Shown here in pieces: positions 52,479 through 62,208 of a DNA stretch of 64,000 bases. This DNA comes from Candidatus Heimdallarchaeota archaeon (GTDB lineage Archaea; Asgardarchaeota; Heimdallarchaeia; Heimdallarchaeales; Heimdallarchaeaceae). The position numbers and the translations under genes were made by a program. Position 1 is the first letter of the stretch, and each line of letters starts with the position of its first letter. The DNA lies in assembly GCA_030603365.1 (NCBI GenBank), contig JAUVXV010000010.1:1-64000 (forward strand). Reading direction: 5' to 3'. The notes under the pieces were generated by a model. It was given only the letters and a program-made list of their open reading frames with translations. It did no database searches and was not told the DNA's origin.

Positions 52479-53075
52479 TTACAAGTTTTGTATAATTTTA
52501 TTTTTGTTCTCTTCTATCTTCTTTTTGCTTTTTTCAGTCATATTACCACCATGGGTATCAATTGTTATAGTTAAAGGACCAAAGTTTTCTACATCGAAGA
52601 GCCAAAGCGATTCGGGCATTCCCAACTCCTCAAACCAAAAAACGTCCTTGACTTTCTTTATTCTATTTGCTGCGAGTAGTGCAGCACCTCCTGTAAAGTA
52701 ACCATAAATGCATGTTTCCTCTTGGCATGCTTTTGTAGTTCTTTCTCCCATACCACCTTTACCTATGATGATACCTGGCTGGAAAACTCTAATGAATTCA
52801 TCTTGGAAAATTTCCATTCTTGCTGAAGTTGTTGGTCCTGCTGCAACAACAATCCATTCACCTTCTTCATTCTTCTTCATGACTGGACCGCAGTGGAAAA
52901 GACCAATCCCTTTGAAATCTACGGGAGGTTTTTCTCCTTTTTTATGCAGTTCCAATGCTTTTAGATGAGCCTCATCCCGAGCAGTTACAACCGTCCCTGT
53001 GAGATACACAATATCCCCAATAGATATTTTCTTCAAATCTTCTGGGGGAATTGGAGTAGTCAAATGATATTCCAT
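52479..53075 (-). CDS. fumB: Class I fumarate hydratase, beta subunit
   Basis: 198 residues matching the C-terminal (beta) part of class I fumarases: GTVVTARDEAHL, FHCGPVM, AAGPTTSARME, GKGGMG, TGGAALLAA. It completes the active site with the alpha subunit. In most archaea the two genes are adjacent; here a 905-residue gene separates them. Promoter-like sequence (cattttaaat-type on the minus strand) and the Sir2 gene lie upstream. Confidence 0.92.
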   Translation of the reverse strand: MEYHLTTPIPPEDLKKISIGDIVYLTGTVVTARDEAHLKALELHKKGEKPPVDFKGIGLFHCGPVMKKNEEGEWIVVAAGPTTSARMEIFQDEFIRVFQPGIIIGKGGMGERTTKACQEETCIYGYFTGGAALLAANRIKKVKDVFWFEELGMPESLWLFDVENFGPLTITIDTHGGNMTEKSKKKIEENKNKIIQNL

Positions 53076-53200
53076 GAGTTTCGAGCTAACATAAATTATT
53101 TAATCTTTCGAAGGGGACTTATCGAATAGCTGAATAAACTAGTGCTAGTCAAAATTTTAAATAAGCGATAAAGATATACTATAAGATAAAGTGAGATTCA

Positions 53201-53971
53201 ATGACAACCATTTCTGACTTATTAGAAGAAGTTGCTCAGCTAGTTGTTGACGCTAATTCTATAGTTATCTTTACTGGTGCTGGAATAAGTACTCCAAGTG
53301 GCATTCCTGATTTTCGCTCTCCAGGAGGATTATGGGAAAAATATGACCCATTTGAGGTTTCATCAATGAGAGCGTTCAAGAAAGAGCCAGAAAAGGTTTG
53401 GGAATTTTTCAGAGATTTATATCAACAATTTGAGGATCCTCAGCCAAATCCTGCACATTTTGCAGTTACAGACATTCAAAAATTAAAGGGGAGTGATCAT
53501 GTTCATATTGTCACACAGAATATTGATGGACTTCACACAAAATCAGGAGCGAAAAATGTTTTTGAAATTCATGGAAATGCTGAAAAAATGCATTGCTACA
53601 AATGTGCTTTTGAGGAAGATTTGGATGTAGAAAAGCATCTTAATACTCACCCATACCCCAAATGTCCAAATTGTGAAAAACCACTCAAACCAAAAGTTGT
53701 GCTATTTGAAGAATTGTTAGATAATAATTTATTCCAAAGAGCATTAAGATTAGCAGTGAAGAGTGATTTAGCTATAGGTGTAGGCACAAGTCTAGGTGTT
53801 TTTCCTGCAGCAGATATTCTTTTGAGACCTCCTCCAAAAACAAAGAAAGTAATTTTTAATCTCACACCAACCTACTATGATCATTTAATACATTATAGAG
53901 TCAGAGGAGATATTGTAGATACTCTACCTGAATTGGTTAAAGAAGTTAAGAAAAAAATGAGTGACGAATAA
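53201..53971 (+). CDS. Sir2-family NAD-dependent protein deacylase
   Basis: 256 residues. GAGISTPSGIPDFRS (about 26-40) is the NAD-binding signature, TQNIDGLH the catalytic Asn-Asp region, EIHGN carries the catalytic His, and four cysteines (CYKC, CPNC) bind zinc. GVGTSLGVFPAA closes the Rossmann half. It removes acyl groups from lysines, in archaea for example from Alba-type chromatin proteins; the target here is not known. Starts at the ATG at 53201. Confidence 0.93.
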   Translation: MTTISDLLEEVAQLVVDANSIVIFTGAGISTPSGIPDFRSPGGLWEKYDPFEVSSMRAFKKEPEKVWEFFRDLYQQFEDPQPNPAHFAVTDIQKLKGSDHVHIVTQNIDGLHTKSGAKNVFEIHGNAEKMHCYKCAFEEDLDVEKHLNTHPYPKCPNCEKPLKPKVVLFEELLDNNLFQRALRLAVKSDLAIGVGTSLGVFPAADILLRPPPKTKKVIFNLTPTYYDHLIHYRVRGDIVDTLPELVKEVKKKMSDE

Positions 53972-54054
53972 ATAGCAGTTTTTGAAGAAGATTACTACTT
54001 CCAGAAAGTTTAAAGTATTAAGTCCGTTAATTAATAGACATAAGGTAGATTTGA

Positions 54055-55059
54055 ATGTCATTTGATAAAGATCCTGAAGAATTCAAGAAAGAAGTACAAG
54101 AAGAAAGTACTTTTCAAAAAGAACTGCTTGATGCTGTAGAAGACCAAGCAGAGGAAATTGAGGAAGAAGAGGTCCGCTACAAACAGGAAGCCGTTAGGGA
54201 AGAAAAACCAAAGAAAAAGGAAATAGAAACTAGACCTACTCCAGCTCCTGTTGCAAAACCAGTAGATGAGAAGAAAAAGAAAAAGGAACCAAGAGTAGTA
54301 TATACTCATATAGATGTTGATCTATGGAGAACTAAATTACATAAAGAAGAATGGGGAATCAGAAAAGATGCTCAAAGAGCTCAGAAAGATAGACAGTGGA
54401 CAAGAGATATGGATCAACTTGGAACTGTAAAGATTGATGGAGAAGACTACGGGCTTCTAGCTATACGAGAGAAATCTTGGAAAGAAAAAGATCCTCTTGA
54501 AAGAAGATTTGTCATGAAAATGTTCTCTCCAAGTGGTTATTGGAGAGCTAGTATTGAAAGATTACAGGGAGAAAGTTTTGCTAATTCACTAGCAACAAAG
54601 GAACCTTCACCAGCTTATGTTTGTATTTTTAAACACACTCGAAATCTATTCCGAATTCGAAGATTAGCTCATTTCCCACGTTTCCAAGGTCAAATATTTG
54701 GTTTCAGTTATTTGGATGAAACTGATGTTTTTCATTCCTTTGTTATTGATGATAAACGATTACGTTTAGGTTCTGACTGGGTTGTAAAAGATATACATAA
54801 TAAAGTCATAGCTAAAATAAATGGTAAATTCATGAACATCGGTGGTAGATTCAAAATTGATATCTTCAACCAAAAATTGGCTAAAGACAAGACTTTCTTT
54901 AACACTCTAATCTTATTCAGTACTACACTTAGGTTCTATAGAGACATAAAGAAAAACATAAAGAAGGCACTTAAAGAGCTTAAAACTTCTGATGCAGAGG
55001 TTAAACTTGACGATAGTGAAACAAATCTTTACCTCAACCCTAGAAAGCTATCAATATAG
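54055..55059 (+). CDS. Unknown protein with acidic coiled tail and possible tubby/LURP-like domain
   Basis: 334 residues. The first 90 are very acidic and Lys-rich (EEIEEEEVRYKQEAV), probably disordered or coiled. The C-terminal half reads FVIDDKRLRLGSDWVVKDI, then KVIAKINGKFMNIGGRFKID, the strand-turn pattern of LURP-one-related/tubby C-terminal-like (LOR) domains, which bind membrane lipids in eukaryotes. This is a fold guess from pattern only. There is no membrane segment. Confidence 0.55.
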   Translation: MSFDKDPEEFKKEVQEESTFQKELLDAVEDQAEEIEEEEVRYKQEAVREEKPKKKEIETRPTPAPVAKPVDEKKKKKEPRVVYTHIDVDLWRTKLHKEEWGIRKDAQRAQKDRQWTRDMDQLGTVKIDGEDYGLLAIREKSWKEKDPLERRFVMKMFSPSGYWRASIERLQGESFANSLATKEPSPAYVCIFKHTRNLFRIRRLAHFPRFQGQIFGFSYLDETDVFHSFVIDDKRLRLGSDWVVKDIHNKVIAKINGKFMNIGGRFKIDIFNQKLAKDKTFFNTLILFSTTLRFYRDIKKNIKKALKELKTSDAEVKLDDSETNLYLNPRKLSI

Positions 55060-55148
55060 CTTTACTAGTTTCTCTTTATTTTTTCTTATTTCTCTAATAA
55101 ACAGTGTTTTTATACCTAAATAACATATTTTCTAAAGAAGGAAGGCTC

Positions 55149-56552
55149 ATGTCTATTGAAGTCAATATTCGTTTTAAATTAGCTTTTGATCTTATTCTTG
55201 AAGCTAGTGGAAGGATTGAAGACAAGGAATTGTTAAAATTTCTAAAAGAGAATCCAAAAAAGGAAAATGAATATCGTGCTTCTCCTCATAATTATCAGCT
55301 GATTCAGCGAATAATGAAAACTAAAAAATATATTGTTAATTCTTTTATTCTGGAGGATACAGATTTATCCGAAAATTATCTCAAGAGAATAGGAGTCAAA
55401 TTAGCATTAAGAGATTATCAGATAAAAGCTTTGGATGAATTTACAGATAATGATGGAATGGGCATAGTAATTCTTCCAACGGCAGCAGGTAAAACAATAA
55501 TAGGTTTGAAAGCGATCGAACGCTTAAAACAGAAAACAGTGATAGTTGTTCCTACAAAGAATCTTCTCTATCAATGGGTAGAACATTTAACAAAATATAC
55601 ATCTCTTACAAGAGATTTGATTGGACAACTTGGTGATCAAGTTCGAGATATAAAAGAGATAACAGTTACAACCTATGATAGTGCAAGATTGAACATCAAT
55701 GAATTGAGAAAACACTTTAATTTTATAATATTCGATGAAGCACATCATGCAGGAGCCAAGGAGACTCTTAAGGTATTAGAAGGTCTACCCTCAGCTTATA
55801 GACTGGGCTTAACAGCTACTCCAGATAGGTCAGATAAAGCTGAAGAAATTTTATTCGAACTAATTGGTAAACCCATAAAGGTAGCTAGAGTCACAGATCT
55901 AGCAGAAAATGGATATATTGCAAAATATCAGCATAAAGCCATCAAAGTTCAATTGGATCAGGACGAGAGAGAATTATATAATGATTATATGAAAACATAC
56001 AGAGGATATCTAAAAAGTAGGAACATTCAGATTCGTACGCCTGAAGATTATGAAAAATATTTAATTTTTCGAGTTAATCAAGATTTTAAGGCTAAGGAAG
56101 CTTTAGATTCTCACAGAAAAGCAAGAACTCTGGTTTTCTCATCCAAAGCAAAACTAAGAAAAGTTGAAGATTTATTAATCCAACATAAAAACGACCAGAT
56201 AATCATTTTTTCTGAGTTTAACGATATGGTTTATGATATTAGTAGAAGGCATTTGATTCCTGCAATTACTCATGAAACTAAAAGCAATGAACGCGAGGAT
56301 ATTCTGCAGAGGTTCAACCAAGGAGAATATTCCAAAATAGTTACAGGAAGAGTTCTAGACGAAGGGTGGGATTGTGGTAACGTTAATGTTGGTATAATTG
56401 TTAGCGGTACTGGGCAAGCAAGACAATTCATCCAAAGACTAGGAAGAATTTTACGACCTAAAGAAGGCGAGGCTCTACTCTATGAATTAATTACTCCTGA
56501 GTCTTTAGAAACTGGTACTGCTAGAAGAAGGAAAGATAGTGATGTGATTTAA
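55149..56552 (+). CDS. xpb: XPB/Rad25-type DNA helicase
   Basis: 467 residues of SF2 helicase: Walker A PTAAGKTI (near 115), DEAHH (motif II), LGLTATPDRSD (motif III), and QARQFIQRLGRILRP (motif VI), preceded by an RDYQ (Q-motif-like) segment. Archaeal XPB unwinds DNA with its nuclease partner Bax1, encoded next with a TAATG overlap. I start at the ATG at 55149 after aaggaagg. The gene pair is a hallmark of archaeal (and a few bacterial) DNA repair loci. Confidence 0.92.
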   Translation: MSIEVNIRFKLAFDLILEASGRIEDKELLKFLKENPKKENEYRASPHNYQLIQRIMKTKKYIVNSFILEDTDLSENYLKRIGVKLALRDYQIKALDEFTDNDGMGIVILPTAAGKTIIGLKAIERLKQKTVIVVPTKNLLYQWVEHLTKYTSLTRDLIGQLGDQVRDIKEITVTTYDSARLNINELRKHFNFIIFDEAHHAGAKETLKVLEGLPSAYRLGLTATPDRSDKAEEILFELIGKPIKVARVTDLAENGYIAKYQHKAIKVQLDQDERELYNDYMKTYRGYLKSRNIQIRTPEDYEKYLIFRVNQDFKAKEALDSHRKARTLVFSSKAKLRKVEDLLIQHKNDQIIIFSEFNDMVYDISRRHLIPAITHETKSNEREDILQRFNQGEYSKIVTGRVLDEGWDCGNVNVGIIVSGTGQARQFIQRLGRILRPKEGEALLYELITPESLETGTARRRKDSDVI

Positions 56553-58264
56553 TGAGAATAGCATTAGCAGAATTTGAATTTGACATCAAAGGTTCAGGAA
56601 ATAAAGCTACCTTTCACCCTCTATTTCTCAATCCTACAGAAAAAAACAAAGTACAGGCATTTATTCAGTTCCTCAATAATAGTCTGGGGTCTAAAAAAGC
56701 AGACATTAATTTTGAGATTCTAGATGATTTATTTACATCATATAAAATTATTAGATCTCTACAAGTTTCATCTTTGAGATTCTTTTCATTAAATTCACAA
56801 ACCTTTAGTGATATTCTGCAAGAGGGTAAGTCTTCAACTAAAGGTTCAAGCGATATCATTTCGTTCATATCTGAAAAAACCTCTTCAAATTTAGATATTC
56901 TAAGAATGGAGGTTGTTCAGTTTAGAAATAAAATCTTTGATTACTTGAATAAGAACAATAAGGGGTTTGTTAGTTTATCTGAGAGAGAAGAACATGTCAC
57001 TAAACTAGAAAGTGAATTTGGTTTACCTGCTAAATCACTTGATACATTGATGTATATTGATCTTGATTCAGAGAAAGTTTTAACCAAAAGTGATGAGGTT
57101 GACCCTGTTCAACTTATTCGGTTCTATAATTATGATATTGTTGATACTACTCTGTCTTTCTCAATCGATTTACAAATGAGGTTAAAGAGTCTTCCCGGTT
57201 ATTTAGCGAAGAAACTTGTTTATTTTTCAAAGAAAAATTATGTTTTTAGTGATATCGTTTTAGAAGAGGAAGGTTACAGAATTACAATTGAACCGCCATT
57301 GGAAATGTTTAGAGAGAAAGGTGGGTGGGGGAGGAATATTGCAAACGTCGCAACCTACATCCTGAGAGTTTTATTACGAGAAGAAATCCCATTTCAACTT
57401 AATGCAATAGTCGAACCCAGAAACAGAAAATCTCTGTTTAAATTGGATTCTCAGGAACTACCAATTTTACCATCTTTTAGAACAGAGGAAGAGGATATGG
57501 TTTTCAGACCCGCGATAGATTCAAAGGTAGAAGATCAATTCTTAAAATCCTGGAGAAATTACCATGGATGGAAAGCGATACCTGAACCAGAAGCAATTAT
57601 TGTAGGTAAGAAAATGTATGTTCCAGACTTCCTTCTTGAAAGAGGAGATAAAACCATCTTTTTGGAAATTGTCGGATTTTATACATCAAAATATATTCAA
57701 AAGAAAAAGAATCAAATGTCTGAATTAGATAAATTGGGAGTGTCTATTATCTATCTTATTGATGAGAACCTACAAACTCATTTTGCAAATCTTCGGAATA
57801 ATAAAATACTCTATTATTCAGGAACTAAAATTCCAAACCAGGATCTTATTAGATTGCTTGATAAGGATTATTCTGATTTTGAGGAAAGATTACCGAAATT
57901 CCAAGAAACATTGATTCGAGTATGTAAGAATATAGCAGAAAATGGATCTCTTTTAACATTACAAGAATTGAATGGTGAATTACAAACTTATTCTGATAGT
58001 GAAACTGAGAGACTCATGGCATCCGAAAATGTTATTGATATTTTACAAAATCATCAAGTTGTTATGCTTCCAAGTTTTGGTCTAGTAAGTGATGTAATAG
58101 TACAAAAAGTGAAGGATTACATGATTAAAACAAAGAAAATATCCTTGTCCTCGCTAAAAGAAGTATATCCTAAATACAAGGATGCATTAATTGCTATATG
58201 TCAACACATAGGTTGCTCTGTTAAATGGAAATCGATAGATAAAGTAGAGATATCTATGAAATAA
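56552..58264 (+). CDS. bax1: Bax1 (DUF790) nuclease, XPB partner
   Basis: 570 residues. The N-terminal 300 belong to the DUF790 family; around residue 365 are VPDFLLERG and IFLEIVGFYT, the PD...E core of a PD-(D/E)xK nuclease, preceded by EPEAIIVGKKMY. Bax1 incises DNA at junctions opened by XPB. The start codon overlaps the xpb stop by one base, giving coupled translation. Confidence 0.9.
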   Translation: MRIALAEFEFDIKGSGNKATFHPLFLNPTEKNKVQAFIQFLNNSLGSKKADINFEILDDLFTSYKIIRSLQVSSLRFFSLNSQTFSDILQEGKSSTKGSSDIISFISEKTSSNLDILRMEVVQFRNKIFDYLNKNNKGFVSLSEREEHVTKLESEFGLPAKSLDTLMYIDLDSEKVLTKSDEVDPVQLIRFYNYDIVDTTLSFSIDLQMRLKSLPGYLAKKLVYFSKKNYVFSDIVLEEEGYRITIEPPLEMFREKGGWGRNIANVATYILRVLLREEIPFQLNAIVEPRNRKSLFKLDSQELPILPSFRTEEEDMVFRPAIDSKVEDQFLKSWRNYHGWKAIPEPEAIIVGKKMYVPDFLLERGDKTIFLEIVGFYTSKYIQKKKNQMSELDKLGVSIIYLIDENLQTHFANLRNNKILYYSGTKIPNQDLIRLLDKDYSDFEERLPKFQETLIRVCKNIAENGSLLTLQELNGELQTYSDSETERLMASENVIDILQNHQVVMLPSFGLVSDVIVQKVKDYMIKTKKISLSSLKEVYPKYKDALIAICQHIGCSVKWKSIDKVEISMK

Positions 58265-58318
58265 GTAGATAATTGTTGCGACGAAACATTCTTTTAAGAT
58301 ATATTATATTGTTATGCA

Positions 58319-59080
58319 ATGTCAAAGAAGATTGCAATCATCGGAGGCTCAGGAGTTTATGATTTATTTGAAGGTGCTGAAACCATTATGGTCAAAACAC
58401 CGTATGGTAAGGTTGAGAATGCGAGTAGAATTAAAATATCGGAAAAAGAAATTTTCTTTCTACCAAGACATGGTCCTGATCATTCAATGCCACCACACTT
58501 GATAAATTATAGAGCAAACATTTATGCTTTACACTCACTAGAAGTAGAAGAAATTTACGCTACAAATGCTGTAGGGTCAATCCACACAAAAATCCATCCA
58601 GGAGATTTCGTTGTACCAGACCAGTTGATTGATATGACTAAAAACAGACCTTTGACATTCTTTGATGGTGAAACTGAGATTGTTTTTAAAGATGGTACAT
58701 CAAAAAGAGGAGTTGTACATCTAGATTACACAGAACCCTATACCCCAAAATTAAGAATGAGGTATTTATCTCTGGCTAAGGTATCTTCTAGAAAAGTACA
58801 TGATAAGGGAGTTCTTGTGTGCACAGAAGGTCCTAGATTTGAGACACCAGCTGAAATCAAAATGTTTCAATCTTTTGGAGGAACTTTGGTAGGAATGACT
58901 TCAGTTCCTGAAGCTATACTGGCGCGAGAAGTACAGATTGCATATGCAACTCTTTGTTTAGTAACAAATTATGGTGCAGGGATGCAAGAAGAAGTTACTC
59001 ATGCAGAAGTAATTGAGATTTTTAATAAGAAGATTCAAGTTGTAAAATCAATTATGCAGAAGATAATTGAAGAGAAATAA
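58319..59080 (+). CDS. mtnP: S-methyl-5'-thioadenosine phosphorylase family enzyme
   Basis: 253 residues with IIGGSGVYDL (phosphate loop), FLPRHGPDHSMPPHLINYRANI, NAVGSI, CTEGPRFETPAE and GMTSVPEAILAREV, all diagnostic of trimeric MTAP/PNP. It phosphorolyses methylthioadenosine or a 6-oxopurine nucleoside; the few residues that separate MTA from guanosine use were not assigned, so the exact substrate is open. A TATA (aagatatattatatt) lies about 20 bases before the ATG. Confidence 0.9.
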   Translation: MSKKIAIIGGSGVYDLFEGAETIMVKTPYGKVENASRIKISEKEIFFLPRHGPDHSMPPHLINYRANIYALHSLEVEEIYATNAVGSIHTKIHPGDFVVPDQLIDMTKNRPLTFFDGETEIVFKDGTSKRGVVHLDYTEPYTPKLRMRYLSLAKVSSRKVHDKGVLVCTEGPRFETPAEIKMFQSFGGTLVGMTSVPEAILAREVQIAYATLCLVTNYGAGMQEEVTHAEVIEIFNKKIQVVKSIMQKIIEEK

Positions 59081-59168
59081 TTATTCACTATCCAGCACAA
59101 ACAATAATACTTTGAGTACAATCCCTAAAATGCAGAAGAATGACGTTAAAACATTAAATTTAATGACC

Positions 59169-59236
59169 TTTATAAAACTTGGTCTTGAAAAGCTTTATAA
59201 ATAGAAGTAGTTTAAAGTCCTTCAACGTTTATAAAG
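59169..59236 (+). promoter_or_regulatory. tbp: Three TATA motifs upstream of the TBP gene
   Basis: TTTATAAAA (59169-59177), TTTATAAAT (59194-59202) and TTTATAAAG (59228-59236) precede the TBP start at 59252. The middle one would start transcription near 59224, leaving a leader with ggcgtgatgg as ribosome-binding site. The third sits inside that leader, where TBP binding could block elongation. Confidence 0.5.
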
Positions 59237-59251
59237 GCGTGATGGTATAAT

Positions 59252-59830
59252 ATGACACCAAAAATTGATTATGGTATAATAATTCAGAATGTTGTAGCCA
59301 GTATTAATCTTTTTACAACCATTGATCTTGTTACAGCATATCAAACACTTATTGATGAAGATGATTTATTCGTCAGTTATAATCCAGAAACTTTCCCAGG
59401 TCTTATTTTAAAAATTAAGAAACCAAAGATTTCCAGTCTAGTTTTCAGTTCTGGAAAACTTGTTCTCACTGGTGCTAAATCTACTAGTATGGTTCATGAG
59501 GGTGTTCTAGAAATGATCAAAATCCTCAAAACTGTAGGAACAAAAATAACTGAAGAACCAGAAATCATTGTACAAAACATTGTAGCATCTGGTCATTTCA
59601 ATCATCGAACAATTAACTTGGAATTAGCAGCTTTATGGTTAGAACATTCCATGTACGAGCCAGAACAATTCCCAGGTTTAATCTACAGACTTGCTGAACC
59701 AAAAACTGTTCTTCTCTTATTCCAATCAGGAAACCTAGTTTGTACTGGAGCAAAAACTGAGGTACAAGTCCGTCAAGCTGTTGAAAATACTTACAACACT
59801 TTAGATGAAATCAATGCTTTTGATTTCTAA
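59252..59830 (+). CDS. tbp: TATA-binding protein (TBP)
   Basis: 192 residues made of two direct repeats, each with IIQNVVAS / IVQNIVAS at the start, then FPGLILKIKKPK / FPGLIYRLAEPK and LVFSSGKLVLTGAK / LLFQSGNLVCTGAK. It is the basal factor that binds TATA boxes and recruits TFB and RNA polymerase. Length and repeat spacing are normal. Its own promoter region carries three TATA motifs. Confidence 0.97.
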   Translation: MTPKIDYGIIIQNVVASINLFTTIDLVTAYQTLIDEDDLFVSYNPETFPGLILKIKKPKISSLVFSSGKLVLTGAKSTSMVHEGVLEMIKILKTVGTKITEEPEIIVQNIVASGHFNHRTINLELAALWLEHSMYEPEQFPGLIYRLAEPKTVLLLFQSGNLVCTGAKTEVQVRQAVENTYNTLDEINAFDF

Positions 59831-59838
59831 CTTCATTC

Positions 59839-59863
59839 CCTCCTCTTTTTATTTTGTTTTTTA
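59839..59863 (+). terminator. T-rich terminator after TBP
   Basis: A pyrimidine-rich stretch with T runs (ctctttttattttgttttttat) begins about 10 bases after the TBP stop; no stem is needed for archaeal termination. Confidence 0.5.
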
Positions 59864-59923
59864 TCTAGTTTAAAACTCATTGTTCATCTAAAAATTTTTA
59901 ATGAAACTAAGAAATTCTGTATT

Positions 59924-60979
59924 ATGCAATCCTATCAAGAAGAAATTATTTCTCTTTTTAAGGAATTATTAGAAATACCCTCTCCTTCTGGTCAAGAAGG
60001 TAAGATGGGAGATTTTATTTTTGAGAAGTTAGAATCTTGGGAATTCAATCCTAAGAAAGATCACTCAGGCAATATATTTGTAAAAATCACTGGAGACAGC
60101 TCAGATGTTTCATGCTGTTTAGCTTCTCATATAGATGAAATTGGGTTGATGGTTACTAAAATCAATGATGATGGCACACTTAACGTTGAACGTGTAGGTG
60201 GTTGTCTTCCTTGGAAATTTGGTGAGAGACCTGTTGAAATCTTTGGGAAAGACAAAATAATCAAAGGTTTAACATCTATGGGTTCTGGTCATGGTGGTAG
60301 AAAAGGTGATACACAGATAAAATGGGAAGAGGTAAAAGTAATTACAGGTTACTCTTCTGAGAAACTAAATAGTTTTGGAATTTTAGCTGGTACAAGGATT
60401 CTCCCTCTTCGTTCTGATTGTGGTCCCCATGTTCTAGGTGATGAATCAGATCCACTATTAGCAGCTTGGACATTTGATGATCGTATGGGAGTAGTTACAC
60501 TCTTAAGACTTCTAAAAACTATTAAGGAGGAAAGAATTCAACCCAAGATGGATATATTCATTGCTTTTACTGTCCAAGAAGAAACCAGTTGTTTCGGTGC
60601 CCGTTCCCTTGCACAAAAACTCAAACCTACTTACTTCATAGCTGTTGATGGATGTCCTACAGCTTCCCATTCACCATTAGAAATGGATGAACGTCCTGGA
60701 ATATGGTTAAAAGATCGCAGACAATTTTATAGTGAAGAACTAATAGAAGGTTTAACTAAAGCCGCAACTACAGTTGGAGTTGAGCTTCAACGTGCAATTT
60801 TCACGGGTGCAGCTAGTGATGCAAGTTCTGTTGGTATGACTGGTTTTTCTGATCAACTTGCTACAATTGGTCATGTTCGTAAAAATAGTCATGGTTATGA
60901 AGTAGCATCTTTAGAAGCTTTTGAGAACCTTTTCAAAACTCTTAAAGAATTCATTTCTACTTGGGTTGATAGTAAATAG
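59924..60979 (+). CDS. M42-family metalloaminopeptidase
   Basis: 351 residues, usual for the M42 family (TET aminopeptidases, deblocking aminopeptidase, endoglucanase-like). Metal and catalytic residues visible: ASHIDEIG (His, Asp), WTFDDRMG (Asp), VQEETSCFGA (catalytic and metal Glu), AVDGCPT (Asp), NSHGYE (His). M42 enzymes form large tetrahedral shells that trim peptides in the cytoplasm. Convergent with the PLP enzyme that follows. Confidence 0.93.
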   Translation: MQSYQEEIISLFKELLEIPSPSGQEGKMGDFIFEKLESWEFNPKKDHSGNIFVKITGDSSDVSCCLASHIDEIGLMVTKINDDGTLNVERVGGCLPWKFGERPVEIFGKDKIIKGLTSMGSGHGGRKGDTQIKWEEVKVITGYSSEKLNSFGILAGTRILPLRSDCGPHVLGDESDPLLAAWTFDDRMGVVTLLRLLKTIKEERIQPKMDIFIAFTVQEETSCFGARSLAQKLKPTYFIAVDGCPTASHSPLEMDERPGIWLKDRRQFYSEELIEGLTKAATTVGVELQRAIFTGAASDASSVGMTGFSDQLATIGHVRKNSHGYEVASLEAFENLFKTLKEFISTWVDSK

Positions 60980-61011
60980 AATTTGTAGAAACTATTCTTT
61001 CTACTTTCTGT

Positions 61012-62208
61012 CTATTTTATTTTTGCAAGAGCTTGGTCCATATCCTCTATTAAATCATCGATGTTTTCCAATCCGATTGACATCCGAATCATTGTATCTG
61101 GTATTCCTAGAGCTATTCTCTCATCTTGTGTGAGTTGTTGATGTGTAGTGAAAGCAGGATGTGTTGCTAATGTTTTTGTTGTTCCCAGATGTCCTGTATG
61201 GATAATCAAATCAAAGGCATCTATTACATTTTTAGCATCTGTCAGTTCTCCTTTGGTTACGAATGACATTAACGCACTATAGCCCTTCAACTGCTTCTTT
61301 GCCAGTTCATGTTGAGGATGACTTTTCAATCCTGGATAAAGAACAGATTCTACTTTGGAGTGATTTTCAAGAAATTCAGCCATCGCTTGGGCATTCTCAC
61401 AATGTTTGCTCATTCTAAGACTTAACGTTTCCATGCCTAATAATAACAGCCAACTATTGAATGGGCTAATAGAAGGACCTATGTTTCGATAGTCTTTTTC
61501 TCTCATATTATCAATAAACTCAGCACTTCCAGCAACTACACCCGAGATACAAGATGCGTTTCCGCTTAAATATTTTGTAGCAGAATGAACTATAATGTCT
61601 GCACCCAAGGCAACAGGTTGTTGAAGAGCTGGGGAAGCAACTGTATTATCTACTACTAAAGGCAAATCATGTTCATGAGCTAGTTTTGCTAATGCGGGAA
61701 TATCACCTACAAACAAGTTTGGATTGGAAGGAGATTCAACATACAGAAATTTTGTTTTGTTATTAATTCCTTCAGACCAAACCTCAATATCTGATGAGTC
61801 TGTTACAAAAAATGGTTCAAACCCCATTTTTGGAAAAGTTTCAGTGAACAGTTTGTTTGTTCCACCATAGATTTTATTTGATGTTACAAATCCTTCTCCT
61901 TTTTCCATAAGATGAAGACAAGCCATGAATATTGCTGACATTCCAGATCCGGTTGCAAGTGCTTTTTCTGTTAATTCTACAGCTGCTAATCTTTCTTCAA
62001 ACATTTGATTTGTAGGATTGTCCATACGACCATACATGAAACCCTCTATTTCATATCGGAATAGTTTTGCTGCATATTCAGCACTTTCATACGGATAGGC
62101 TACACTCTGATAAATTGGAGGAGTAATCGTTTTTGTTTCTAGAACATCATGTCCTGTGTGAATACAATGTGTATCAAAACCATATTCTTTATCAGGTTTT
62201 TTAGGCAT
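61012..62208 (-). CDS. Cys/Met metabolism PLP-dependent enzyme (cystathionine/methionine gamma-lyase or synthase)
   Basis: 398 residues. YGRMDNPTNQMFEERLAAVE (54-73 or so) and the PLP lysine in SATKYLSGN mark the family, with LVVDNTVASP before it. Members include cystathionine gamma-synthase, cystathionine gamma-lyase, methionine gamma-lyase and O-acetylhomoserine sulfhydrylase; the sequence does not decide between these. Full length with ATG at 62208. Confidence 0.9.
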   Translation of the reverse strand: MPKKPDKEYGFDTHCIHTGHDVLETKTITPPIYQSVAYPYESAEYAAKLFRYEIEGFMYGRMDNPTNQMFEERLAAVELTEKALATGSGMSAIFMACLHLMEKGEGFVTSNKIYGGTNKLFTETFPKMGFEPFFVTDSSDIEVWSEGINNKTKFLYVESPSNPNLFVGDIPALAKLAHEHDLPLVVDNTVASPALQQPVALGADIIVHSATKYLSGNASCISGVVAGSAEFIDNMREKDYRNIGPSISPFNSWLLLLGMETLSLRMSKHCENAQAMAEFLENHSKVESVLYPGLKSHPQHELAKKQLKGYSALMSFVTKGELTDAKNVIDAFDLIIHTGHLGTTKTLATHPAFTTHQQLTQDERIALGIPDTMIRMSIGLENIDDLIEDMDQALAKIK

